Shown: piece after piece, positions 1 to 7,482 of the stretch
Numbering within the stretch: position 1 is the first letter of the stretch
How the letters are laid out: each line of letters opens with the position of its first letter
DNA from: Clostridia bacterium
GTDB taxonomy: Bacteria; Bacillota; Clostridia; Oscillospirales; CAG-272
DNA length: 19,880 nt
Reading direction: 5' to 3'
NCBI GenBank assembly: GCA_900763885.1
Contig: CAAFLY010000138.1
Span: 1 to 19,880, forward strand
The notes under the pieces: model-generated
The model's database searches: none
What the model saw: only the letters and a program-made list of their open reading frames with translations
Told to the model about the DNA's origin: nothing
Made by a program: the position numbers and the translations under genes

Positions 1-139
1 ATAACACAACAATATCGTTTCTGTCAACATAATGCATTTTCTTTGGCATGGTCACGTCATGCATTGTGCGATATTCTTTTTTTCATCTCAGTGTATGGCA
101 CAGTACATTCTTTCCAAAGGATATTGGACATCGTGTATT
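1..139. other. Left-edge region beyond the lysis operon, no confirmed gene
   Basis: This stretch lies past the operon terminator and is AT-richer than the phage genes. On the minus strand an open frame starts at ATG 64 (MHDVTMPKKMHYVDRNDIVV...) and is still open at the window edge, so it could be the first 21 codons of a new gene. No convincing ribosome binding site precedes it. A perfect TTGACA on the minus strand (27-22) would be a -35 box whose -10 falls across the window edge, which argues for transcription starting here and against that start codon. An inverted repeat AATGCAT/ATGCATT (31-37 and 59-65) with a nested GCATG/CATGC pair (46-50 and 58-62) may be an operator. All of this is inference; the phage end or further phage genes may follow. 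Confidence 0.25.
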
Positions 140-181
140 CAAATAGAACAGGGGACTACACATCGGTTGCATAGTCCCCTG
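140..181 (-). terminator. Rho-independent terminator of the late operon
   Basis: A perfect 10-bp inverted repeat, CAGGGGACTA at 149-158 and TAGTCCCCTG at 172-181, encloses a 13-base loop. Read on the minus strand the stem is followed by a T-rich run (TTCTATTTG), as in an intrinsic terminator. It lies about 60 bases past the lysin stop codon and ends the long minus-strand operon. Bases 182-239, between the hairpin and the lysin stop, hold nothing else that I can see. Confidence 0.85.
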
Positions 182-239
182 CTTTGTCTCATTCCTTTGC
201 TATAACCCACACCGGAGCCGCCATGCCATGTACCCGTGT

Positions 240-1025
240 TCATCGCAGCATCGCGTTCACCCTCTTCTGGATCTCCACATAATCATACCCGGCGGCAGTG
301 AGCCGCTTTTTACGTTCGTCTCCGTTGCCCCATTTCCCAACAATGACTTCTTTTGAGATCTCGTCCAACGATTTTGGATTTGAAATATACGTTGGTTCCT
401 TCGCATCTGCATCCGCAAAATCGCGGTAAAATTCGCTCATATCCACGTCGCCGGGGATGCCGGGGACCTTTGCCGTCCACGTGTATTGCCATGCGTCATG
501 GTCGCCGATACGCGGCTTTCCTGCCAGTCTTGCGCACCAGATCGTATAGCCAGCCTTGCGGATTGCCTCGCCGTCGATCTCGGCTGTGAACCAGTTTTCC
601 GCGCAGTACAGACCTGCCGTGTATCCGGCTGCTGCGATCGCTTTCAAAAATGCAAGCGCGTTTTTCGTGCGCTGTGCCTTTGTGATTTGGTCTCCGCGTC
701 CGTTTGCGTTCTGCTCGCAGTATTCAGAATCGAGATATACCGGATACGTGATACGGAACGGTTTCAGCAGTTTTACGAGGTATGCAGCTTCTTCCAACGC
801 TTCCTTTTCGTTTAGTGCTTGCGACAGCCAGTACGCGCCGATGGGAATATTCAACGCACTCGCTGCTGCAGCGTTCGTACGGAACAGCTTGTCCTCTGCG
901 AGCGTTCCGTCGGCACCATAACCGCGATACCCGGCGCGAAGAATTACCGCATCCACCTTGCCCTTGACGTTTTTCCAGCGAATCGTTCCGTTGTGTTGCG
1001 AAACGTCAATCACTTTACGTATCAT
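240..1025 (-). CDS. Endolysin: GH25 muramidase with one CW_7 wall-binding module
   Basis: A 261-residue phage lysozyme that should cut the MurNAc-GlcNAc bond of peptidoglycan after the holin opens the membrane. The GH25 domain fills about residues 4-203: it starts with VIDVSQHNG (Asp7), has the catalytic DxE pair in YLDSEYC (Asp99, Glu101), and ends with the family pattern WQYT ... GIPGDVDMSEFY (Asp195). A single CW_7 (Cpl-7 type) repeat follows at about 219-260, recognised by EVIVGKWGNGDERKKRL, GYDY and the closing VQ-like IQKRVN. No signal peptide is visible, as expected for a holin-dependent lysin. I chose ATG 1025, because AAAGGAGCGGGAGAGA lies just upstream and the family begins near this Met; an upstream in-frame start at 1061 would lie deep inside the holin gene. 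The gene overlaps the holin end by 11 bases. Confidence 0.95.
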   Translation of the reverse strand: MIRKVIDVSQHNGTIRWKNVKGKVDAVILRAGYRGYGADGTLAEDKLFRTNAAAASALNIPIGAYWLSQALNEKEALEEAAYLVKLLKPFRITYPVYLDSEYCEQNANGRGDQITKAQRTKNALAFLKAIAAAGYTAGLYCAENWFTAEIDGEAIRKAGYTIWCARLAGKPRIGDHDAWQYTWTAKVPGIPGDVDMSEFYRDFADADAKEPTYISNPKSLDEISKEVIVGKWGNGDERKKRLTAAGYDYVEIQKRVNAMLR

Positions 1026-1263
1026 TCTCTCCCGCTCCTTTCGCGATAGGGATATTCTCAACGTGTATCGGTGCGCTTGCAGAGGCTTTGTCGATTCCGG
1101 CTTCTGCGAGAATGTAGATCACGGCGGAAACGACCGACATAACGCTCCCGGCGACTGTTTCCACGGTTTCGCCCTCGCCGCCGAACGCCACGACAAGACC
1201 GACAATGATTCCCGCGATTGCCGCCCACAATTTGCGGCTGGTGAGTTTTGCTTTCAGATTCAT
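1015..1263 (-). CDS. Phage holin, phi LC3-like family
   Basis: An 82-residue membrane protein that would form the timed lesion releasing the lysin. The N-terminus MNLKAKLTSRKLWAAIAG matches the typical start of Firmicutes phage holins of the LC3 type (family knowledge). Two hydrophobic segments are visible, about residues 12-29 and 37-56, separated by a short charged turn (GGEGET), with a polar C-terminal tail. The start at ATG 1263 follows AAAGGGGAAAGC with good spacing; the same frame stays open further upstream, but that part overlaps another gene and has no family resemblance. It sits directly before the lysin, which begins inside its last codons, the usual coupled holin-lysin arrangement. 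Confidence 0.85.
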   Translation of the reverse strand: MNLKAKLTSRKLWAAIAGIIVGLVVAFGGEGETVETVAGSVMSVVSAVIYILAEAGIDKASASAPIHVENIPIAKGAGENDT

Positions 1264-1277
1264 GATGCTTTCCCCTT

Positions 1278-1577
1278 TCAATCTTTCAGTACTGTATCCG
1301 CGAACAATGCAGCGGCTTCCGCGCCGTATTTGTCCGCTAATTTTTCGATGAATATTTGCGCATATTTTGCGCGGTTTTCGTTTTTGGCTTTCCATATGTA
1401 GAACGCGTTCATAGCGGTCACTTCTGCCCACGCGAGCGGCGCGACGACCTGCAAGCCGTCCGAATATATGCCGCAGATAGGGAATACTATAGCCAACGCG
1501 GAGAATAGAATCGCCGCCGTCCAGCTTGCCGCGAGCAGAATTTTTGTGGTCTCGACGTGCTTCCGTCTGGTCTGCAT
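1278..1577 (-). CDS. Small two-helix membrane protein of the lysis block
   Basis: A 99-residue protein. Residues about 12-32 and 42-62 are hydrophobic and probably span the membrane; the C-terminal 35 residues are charged and helical (NENRAKYAQIFIEKLADKY). I start it at ATG 1577, which has AGGAGGTGA eight bases upstream; a GTG at 1586 is too close to that site. Proteins of this look are common beside holin and lysin in prophages of Clostridia, usually without a function. It could be a second holin, an antiholin or a lysis timer, but nothing in the sequence decides this. It lies between two other membrane proteins in the same operon. Confidence 0.75.
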   Translation of the reverse strand: MQTRRKHVETTKILLAASWTAAILFSALAIVFPICGIYSDGLQVVAPLAWAEVTAMNAFYIWKAKNENRAKYAQIFIEKLADKYGAEAAALFADTVLKD

Positions 1578-1595
1578 GGTCGTCACCTCCTGCCA

Positions 1596-1871
1596 TTATT
1601 CATGCGCCTGCTGGTTCAGATGCTTGTCCAGCTTTTCCTTCGCCGTCGTCACGCTATGGTTCGCGCCGAGCTGGATCAAGCCGTCCAGCGCGGCGGAAAG
1701 CCCGTAGCATATCAGCGTGTTTTCCGTTTTGATTTTCTTGATCTCGTCGTTCTGCTTATTTTGCTTGAGGTACCAGCGATACACGGCGAAAACCACGCCA
1801 GCGATTGCCAGCACTGCGGAGATAACCGCCGCCGCGGTGATGAGAGATTGCGCGGTGATTGTGATGTTCAT
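1596..1871 (-). CDS. Small single-pass membrane protein with cytoplasmic helix
   Basis: A 91-residue protein. After a short N-terminus (MNITITAQ) comes one strong membrane segment (about residues 8-31, ITAAAVISAVLAIAGVVFAV), then a lysine-rich, coiled-coil-like stretch (KQNKQNDEIKKIKTEN) and a polar tail. Similar proteins are common just after the receptor-binding protein in Clostridia prophages, where automatic annotation often mislabels them as transporter permeases; I see no transporter feature. The topology recalls XhlA-type lysis accessory proteins in reverse order, so a role in lysis or membrane anchoring is possible but unproven. The start is ATG 1871 (AGGTGA five bases upstream) rather than GTG 1880, and it sits immediately after the preceding stop codon. 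Confidence 0.75.
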   Translation of the reverse strand: MNITITAQSLITAAAVISAVLAIAGVVFAVYRWYLKQNKQNDEIKKIKTENTLICYGLSAALDGLIQLGANHSVTTAKEKLDKHLNQQAHE

Positions 1872-1876
1872 CCCCG

Positions 1877-3499
1877 TCACCTGCCGTACTTCCTGACGCT
1901 TTGTCTGTCCTCGAATTTGTCCTCCGTGCCGCTCAGGATCTCGATCCTCGGGCTTGAATCTGTATCCCCGCTGTCCAAATTCAGTTCATCACAGAAGTCA
2001 AACCGCGCCGGATGTGGAGTCCCGTCCTCGCTGCGCAGCCGCAGTGTGACGAGGTATGTGTAGTTTCCGGTGGTCGTTTTTTCAAGCTCCCCACATAGAA
2101 TCGCTTTGTCCGTTCCGATCTCCTCATGCTTGCAGATGTTGAGTATTTTTCTGCCCTTGTCATAGCGCAGCTGCACATAAGCACCGGCGGTTCTGGTGAG
2201 AAGCCGGAGCGTGATGAAAAACTTCATGCGCGTCCAAACGCTGCTGAACATGTGCGAAAAGGATTTTTCGTCGAAAAGTCTAGTATAGGTACTGGATGCG
2301 TTGTATGTCAGCTCCTGCTGCCCGATGCTGTGGTCGAATATCTCGATAAAACCGGATCGCTCCATGATCGCTATCCAGAGCGTGCGCAGCCGGAAGCTGT
2401 GGAAGCAAATGTCCTCTTCCGCGTTGTAGATCCCCGTGAACTGGAAGTAGTGACCGTCGTTGTCGAGCAGCCGCACCTCCTTGCCGCCCCGCTGCGCTGC
2501 CAGAACCTCGTTGAACGGTATCGACCCGTACTGCTTGCCGTCCCGCTCCACCAGCCGCACCGTCACCACCTGCTCCACAGACGGAATGTCAAGTAGCTCC
2601 GCCGGGATCTTGTGCACCTCGCGCGCCGTGCCGAACTGCGTGACACGAATCGTCTTGCCTACGTCCGCCTCCGTGCAAGCGAGCAGTGCCGCCTTGTTCC
2701 CCTTATTCTCCGCCGAAAACAGTGCAAACATCTCACCAGACTTCGCCGCGTCCTCAATGGTGCCATCCCCGATCGTCACGCCGGGAAAGCCTCTGAACGA
2801 ATCTGCAAACGCCGTGTAGGTCTTGGTCACCTCGCCGATTGTGACCTTGTACGTCTGTCCCGCAACGAGCAGCCAGTCCACCAGCATCTCCGATTGATCC
2901 TGCTCGATCTCGCCGCTGTAGATCTCCTCATCCACCGTCACCGGGTCGCCATAGTAGCCGCCGGGACGATTCTGGACATAATCCGCCGCAGTAGGGTCAT
3001 TCTGCGCCCAATCCGCCTGTTTCTGTTCCGCCGCGGCAGGAGCCATCTTCCACTTCTTCGGTTTCCCCTCCGTGTCCACTTCCTCCACAGTCAGCACCTC
3101 TCCAACTTGTGCGGTCTGCGGCGCGTCGATCTTACCGGCAAGCATCTTTCCAAAGGCATCCTTGATCTCATGGCTAACCTCCGCTTCCGTTTCCGATCCA
3201 CCCAGTATTGACCGCCGGACCTCAACCGCTGCGGCTGTCGTGGTGCGCAATTCCCCGGCATATACCCCAACCAGCACTGACACCGCGTCCGGGATCACCG
3301 GTACCGGACATTCATTCCCCGTAAACGGCACATCCGTGAACGTGCCGCCCCAGATGAACCGCGCGGTTTTGGTCTCGTATGCGTCCCACTCCGCGTCGAA
3401 ATCGAATACCGCCACATAGTCCGAGTTGCCGCAGACGATACATGTGTCCGAGATGGTGTGTGCGATCTTCTCCCGTACCGTGATATTTATGTTCGGCAT
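1877..3499 (-). CDS. Receptor-binding / upper-baseplate protein with BppU-like N-terminus
   Basis: A 540-residue tail-tip protein. Residues 1-100 (MPNINITVREKIAH..., IVCGNSDYVAVFDFDAEWD, KTARFI, PVPVI, VGVYAGELRTTTAA, RRSIL) are the conserved N-terminal domain of Firmicutes upper-baseplate proteins that docks onto the tail tip. A polar linker follows with the fibre-like motif QADWAQNDPTAADYVQNRP at 161-179. Residues about 190-310 look like a beta-sandwich (GQTYKVTIGEVTKTY ... GVTIGDG). About 312-375 resembles a small adaptor module often repeated in such proteins (SIPFNEVLAAQRGGKEV). The last 160 residues are unfamiliar and are probably where host specificity lies. The start at 3499 has AAGGAGGGG upstream. 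It follows the hub and OB-like genes and precedes the lysis block, as expected for the last structural gene. Confidence 0.8.
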   Translation of the reverse strand: MPNINITVREKIAHTISDTCIVCGNSDYVAVFDFDAEWDAYETKTARFIWGGTFTDVPFTGNECPVPVIPDAVSVLVGVYAGELRTTTAAAVEVRRSILGGSETEAEVSHEIKDAFGKMLAGKIDAPQTAQVGEVLTVEEVDTEGKPKKWKMAPAAAEQKQADWAQNDPTAADYVQNRPGGYYGDPVTVDEEIYSGEIEQDQSEMLVDWLLVAGQTYKVTIGEVTKTYTAFADSFRGFPGVTIGDGTIEDAAKSGEMFALFSAENKGNKAALLACTEADVGKTIRVTQFGTAREVHKIPAELLDIPSVEQVVTVRLVERDGKQYGSIPFNEVLAAQRGGKEVRLLDNDGHYFQFTGIYNAEEDICFHSFRLRTLWIAIMERSGFIEIFDHSIGQQELTYNASSTYTRLFDEKSFSHMFSSVWTRMKFFITLRLLTRTAGAYVQLRYDKGRKILNICKHEEIGTDKAILCGELEKTTTGNYTYLVTLRLRSEDGTPHPARFDFCDELNLDSGDTDSSPRIEILSGTEDKFEDRQSVRKYGR

Positions 3500-3538
3500 A
3501 GCAAATTCCCCTCCTTATGCATCCTGTCGTGACAGGCG

Positions 3539-3769
3539 TCATTTCAGTACCCCTATAATCACGTATGTTCCAGACACTCTTGCGCACAGTACCCGATCAC
3601 CGGTTGCGACCGCTACAGTGGTTCGGTATAATTTGCCGCTCGTGTCGTCTTCTCCCTCGAATTGCAGCGTCGCTTTTGTGCCGGATACCGCTTTCACTTC
3701 TGCAAGCCTATGTTCTCCGGCATTGCTTTCCCGCTGCCTTGCCTTCATTTCTTCTCTGTACCCGATCAT
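3539..3769 (-). CDS. Small OB-like baseplate protein
   Basis: A 76-residue protein whose middle and end read as a small beta barrel: RLAEVKAVSGTKATLQFEGE, then TTVAVATGDRVLCARVSGTY and VIIGVLK. This pattern (a linear substrate strand, GDRV, SGTYVI.G) is familiar from short OB-like proteins encoded after the hub in Firmicutes phages, comparable in role to baseplate spike or gpV-like parts; the exact role is inferred. The start is ATG 3769, which overlaps the hub stop codon (ATGA), implying translational coupling; an upstream in-frame start at 3832 would intrude on the hub gene. Confidence 0.7.
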   Translation of the reverse strand: MIGYREEMKARQRESNAGEHRLAEVKAVSGTKATLQFEGEDDTSGKLYRTTVAVATGDRVLCARVSGTYVIIGVLK

Positions 3770-5265
3770 TGCAAGACCACCCTTTCCGCCGTGTGACGCA
3801 TATTGCCGGATGCATCCAGTGTCATACTCCATGCAGTTTCACGATAAATACCCGTTACGCCATCCAGCCCGATTGCCACCGTATCGTATACACCATGCTC
3901 CGGCGCGAGTGCCGTTATGAAAGTGATTTCTTCTTTCGCTTGTAAGGATTTTGTCAGTTTGTTCTGCACACGCTCCTGTAACGTTGCGAGATCCGGCACA
4001 GATTCCACCTCTTCATAATCCAGTATCCGTATGCCCATGGACACAGTAGAAAACGGACTGTTCTCATCGTTGTTTTCCGCCTCCGCAGATAACGGCGCAT
4101 CTAAATCCGGACTGGTGCATACACACCGAAAAACATTCGCCTTATCAAAATAATCCGATGATACCGTATACGCATCCTCAATAATGCTGTTTTGTCCTGC
4201 GTTGTAGATGTGATCAATCGCGTCCATGGACGGAGCTTTATATTTTGTCAGGTGCACCTTGCCCTTCAGATCCACCCATGCCGGATCATAATTGATCTCA
4301 GCAAGCAGTGCATTCACAATGCGCAGCACCGGTGTGCCAACCGTCCAGTCTGCACGATCCGCTGCAAGCACAAGCGTTGTCGCATCCGCTTCGTATTCCG
4401 TGATCCCTGCCGTTCGTAATAGTCCCTGTATCGCTGCGATATAATTTGTGCCGGCGGAGATTCTGTAATTTTCCTCCACACATACCCGCGATGCAAGATA
4501 TAGTACACTGTATGCTTCTATTTCCCACACCGTAATCCCGTTTTCACGCTTTTCGCATGGAGTCGTGGCAATATAACGCCCAACGGAATATTCTTCTCCG
4601 TTCACGATCAATACCGGTCGTATCCTGTCCGTCACCCACAGGATGCCTTTTTTCATAGTGTTTTTCTCTGTCACACCCTTGATTGCAAACGAAAATGTAT
4701 CCGGCTCCGTGTTCTGCGAACCGTCTTTGAGAAATTTTACATCCACAAAATGTGTGCCTGCCGGGATCGCGATTTCCAAATCCACTGCGTCTGTGTGCGT
4801 CACTCCTTTGTAGCTTTGCAGCACATCTCCCGCTGCGACAGTGTTTGTCACACCGCCATCCGTATCCACCTTGTAAACCACACCATAGTCGAAATTCTTT
4901 TCCGCTGCGTTTTTACAGGACAATACCATAACACACGATCGCTCTGCCGTAATGGCAATACGCGCGACCGCCGCTGAATTTGCAATCCCTTTGTTGCCGG
5001 ATACATACATTCCCGTGGATGTGTCTAACGAGAAGCCGTATGATGCACCGTCAACGACATTCACCTGTACCGTATACTCCAATGTACTATCCGGCAGCTC
5101 TCGTGCATTCACCGGCAGAAAAGTCCCACGCATACTCATTTTTAGTTCGGAATCCGAAGCGCATTCCACCTCCACCGGACGCACGGGAGTAAGCGTAGTA
5201 TACACGCCGCCATTTCGCAGCACCTCCACGCGCACCTCGATTTTGTTGTTCTCTTTGTAACGCAT
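3766..5265 (-). CDS. Baseplate hub / tail protein with inserted beta-rich domain
   Basis: A 499-residue protein in the place of the tail hub (Tal/gp27-like). The hub scaffold is seen in two parts: residues 1-57 (SELKMSMRGTF) and about 207-499, with DRIRPVLIVNGEEYSVGRY, then GTNYIAAIQGLLRTAGI, NALLAEINYDPAWVDLKGKVHLTKY and a final barrel ending VYDTVAIGLDGVTGIYRETAW. Between them, at about 58-206, sits an extra domain (YGFSLDTSTGMYVSGNKGI, AEKNFDYGVVYKVD, IPAGTHFVDVKFLKDGS) of a kind usually found as an accessory carbohydrate-binding-like sandwich in other phage tip proteins. I see no peptidase motif, so this hub looks non-enzymatic. The start at 5265 has GAGGAG eight bases upstream. It follows the Dit-position gene and is coupled to the small OB-like gene. 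Confidence 0.75.
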   Translation of the reverse strand: MRYKENNKIEVRVEVLRNGGVYTTLTPVRPVEVECASDSELKMSMRGTFLPVNARELPDSTLEYTVQVNVVDGASYGFSLDTSTGMYVSGNKGIANSAAVARIAITAERSCVMVLSCKNAAEKNFDYGVVYKVDTDGGVTNTVAAGDVLQSYKGVTHTDAVDLEIAIPAGTHFVDVKFLKDGSQNTEPDTFSFAIKGVTEKNTMKKGILWVTDRIRPVLIVNGEEYSVGRYIATTPCEKRENGITVWEIEAYSVLYLASRVCVEENYRISAGTNYIAAIQGLLRTAGITEYEADATTLVLAADRADWTVGTPVLRIVNALLAEINYDPAWVDLKGKVHLTKYKAPSMDAIDHIYNAGQNSIIEDAYTVSSDYFDKANVFRCVCTSPDLDAPLSAEAENNDENSPFSTVSMGIRILDYEEVESVPDLATLQERVQNKLTKSLQAKEEITFITALAPEHGVYDTVAIGLDGVTGIYRETAWSMTLDASGNMRHTAERVVLQ

Positions 5266-5277
5266 ACGTCATTCTCC

Positions 5278-7479
5278 TCAATTCCATCCGTTCCATGTGT
5301 ACGGAATCTCCTCTACCAGCTCCGCTCGCCGCACCGTGATCTCCGCGCTGCCGTAATCCTGCCCGGTCCTTGTGTTTACACTTTCCAGAATACCGTATAC
5401 CCTCTCGCCAAGCGTGTTTTTATAACATACCGTCTCGCCGATGTGATCGCGCAGCGCAAGGATCCGCTTTCTGTCCATATCCACATACGTCATGGACAAT
5501 GTCTGACTCTTCTGCCCGCTCCGAGCGAATACAGGATATTCCCTGCCGGCGAATCGGCTTTCATATATGTCTTCCCTGTCCTCATACGCATATCTCCGCG
5601 GTGAAGCATCCGTGTACGGCAGTGTGAACCACGCCCCATCAGAGAACAGCAGCCCGTCCACTTCCGGTGTTGCGTCAACGGTTACGATCGGAGTCTGATA
5701 ATAGAACTGTGATTCCGGGAACAGGTATCTTGCTTTGTATTGATGCCCCCCACAGGCGTACCTGTCCTCATACTGTGCCGCTATACTTGCCGGTGCCTGA
5801 TATAACAGCGTATCGTCACGATACAGCAAAAATACAAGCTTCCCGATATTTTCCGGCGACCATGGGTTATTGTTCCCCGACACTGTCACTGTCACCAATG
5901 CGTTCACGTGTACCACTCCGTTTTCATAAACCGCTGTCAATTCGTTTGCCGTTTGCGTTCCTTCCGGCTGTACGAAATTCCCATTTTTGACAATGAGTGG
6001 CACCGGCGTTGTCCAGTCTCCCCACTCTCCGTCAGCTCCCTGCACACGCACCTGAACCGCGTATTCACCGGGCGCGAAGTATTTCTGCACATTCAACTTT
6101 TGTGCATCTCCCCAGAGTATACCGCTGTCATATGTGCCGACACGCACCTGATACGCTTTCTGCTCCGTAGAGGTCCACGACACCCGTACTGCCGGACTGT
6201 TCCAGCCTTTGTTGTATACCGTAACATTGCCGACCGTTGTCGCTGCCTGAATGTATAGATCGAGCTGCGCCGCGTAATCCTGTTCACATCTTTGTACACC
6301 GTCTACTCCAACATAGACCGCTGTCAAAGCTACATGCAGCTTTGTGTGCCCTGCCAGCTGCGCTTGTGTGATCGTGCACGTTTTCGTTGTGTAGTAACTG
6401 CCGGACGTCCGGGGTTCGTCGTCGTACCATATCCACACCACATATTTCGCCGGTTCTGTAGCGCCGCTGTATTCCGTTGGAGCCGTAGCTTCCCAGGCAA
6501 TCACCGCGTCCGCGTCATTTTTAATAATGGATCCGGACGTGTGTGATGTAAACGTGATCGTGTGTGCCGCTATCCTGTATTGATAGCCAAATTCCGTGTA
6601 CGTAGTCGCCCCCACCGGTTTAACACGCAGTTTCAGCGGGCCGTAGGACGGAAGATTCTTCCAGTATCCTGCGTAATCATCACGGAATGTCAGGGAAGCC
6701 GTAACCGTTCCGTTTGCGGGTCCCGTTCCGCTCTCCAAGGTGGACGCTTCCGTCTGTTTGCTTTCCGTGCGCCCTGTTTCCTGATTCGTGTACTCCGCGT
6801 AAAAGTACTCCATTTCTGCGTCTGCCGACTGTGTATAATGGATTTTCACTACGAACGGCTCTGCTGGATCCTGCCAGTACGTTCCATCCACCATCGCGCC
6901 ATTCTCATTGTTCACAGATATAGTGGGCGGGCAATCCGCGTCAATGATAATTGCCTCCATGGACACTTCCAGCACCTGCCAGTAATCGAACGCACCCGCA
7001 TTTCCCATCGTGAGTGCAAAGCCGTATTTTCTTGCCCGCCTGGTCACTTCGCTGTTTGTAATGGTGTATTCGCGCTCCTCTGTCGTTGTTTCCGTGATAT
7101 CTAAGGCATGAGCGTACGTATCGTTGTTCGTGCCCTCCACAAGCATCGAGTACATGCCCTGCGCGCTCGTCCACGAAACGGCTTTATTCCATGCTTCAAA
7201 AACAGCGGTCGCTTTGATCGAGACATTTGTGGTTTTTCGCTTCATCCTGATCTTCATGGTCATGGACAGAATCTCCGCGGCATCGCTTATGGAAAAAATG
7301 TCCCCTTCGTTCGGGCGACAGAACAACGCGTAATTCGTGTTCGTTGTGCTACTTTTCGCTGTCCCGACATATCCGCTGCTCTGGTAGTCATATGTCGAAG
7401 CCTGTGTGGATGTATTGATTGTTTTTTTCACACCGGTCACGGAGAACGTCCCCGTCACCGTTCGCCAAATCTGTGCCAT
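5278..7479 (-). CDS. Large minor tail protein in the distal-tail (Dit) position
   Basis: A 733-residue protein located where the distal tail protein normally lies, between tape measure and hub, but about two to three times the usual Dit length. Residues 1-180 form a threonine/serine-rich beta domain without a clear family. From about 183 to 610 several Ig- or fibronectin-like sandwiches follow, suggested by alternating strands and recurring proline-led borders (DADCPPTISVN, WEATAPTEYSGAT, VRVSWTS, WGDWTTPVPLIV). The last 120 residues (YPVFARSGQKSQTLSMTYVD, VCYKNTLGERVYGILESV, AEITVRRAEL) resemble the C-terminal barrel of Dit-type tail proteins. I infer a tip adaptor decorated with sugar- or cell-binding domains. 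The start 7479 lies four bases from the tape-measure stop, with GGGAGGATAAGC upstream. Confidence 0.65.
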   Translation of the reverse strand: MAQIWRTVTGTFSVTGVKKTINTSTQASTYDYQSSGYVGTAKSSTTNTNYALFCRPNEGDIFSISDAAEILSMTMKIRMKRKTTNVSIKATAVFEAWNKAVSWTSAQGMYSMLVEGTNNDTYAHALDITETTTEEREYTITNSEVTRRARKYGFALTMGNAGAFDYWQVLEVSMEAIIIDADCPPTISVNNENGAMVDGTYWQDPAEPFVVKIHYTQSADAEMEYFYAEYTNQETGRTESKQTEASTLESGTGPANGTVTASLTFRDDYAGYWKNLPSYGPLKLRVKPVGATTYTEFGYQYRIAAHTITFTSHTSGSIIKNDADAVIAWEATAPTEYSGATEPAKYVVWIWYDDEPRTSGSYYTTKTCTITQAQLAGHTKLHVALTAVYVGVDGVQRCEQDYAAQLDLYIQAATTVGNVTVYNKGWNSPAVRVSWTSTEQKAYQVRVGTYDSGILWGDAQKLNVQKYFAPGEYAVQVRVQGADGEWGDWTTPVPLIVKNGNFVQPEGTQTANELTAVYENGVVHVNALVTVTVSGNNNPWSPENIGKLVFLLYRDDTLLYQAPASIAAQYEDRYACGGHQYKARYLFPESQFYYQTPIVTVDATPEVDGLLFSDGAWFTLPYTDASPRRYAYEDREDIYESRFAGREYPVFARSGQKSQTLSMTYVDMDRKRILALRDHIGETVCYKNTLGERVYGILESVNTRTGQDYGSAEITVRRAELVEEIPYTWNGWN

Positions 7480-7482
7480 AGC

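Noticed and set aside
149..181. Hairpin considered as a phage attachment site core
   Set aside because: A perfect stem followed by T-rich sequence just after the last gene is explained by termination; no second copy of it is visible in the window.
32..205. 57-codon plus-strand open frame at the left end
   Set aside because: It runs through the terminator hairpin, has no clear ribosome binding site and shows no family resemblance.
1015..1596. 193-codon reading that extends the holin frame upstream
   Set aside because: The upstream part overlaps another well-supported gene in a different frame and shows arginine-rich out-of-frame composition; the holin starts at 1263 with its own ribosome binding site.
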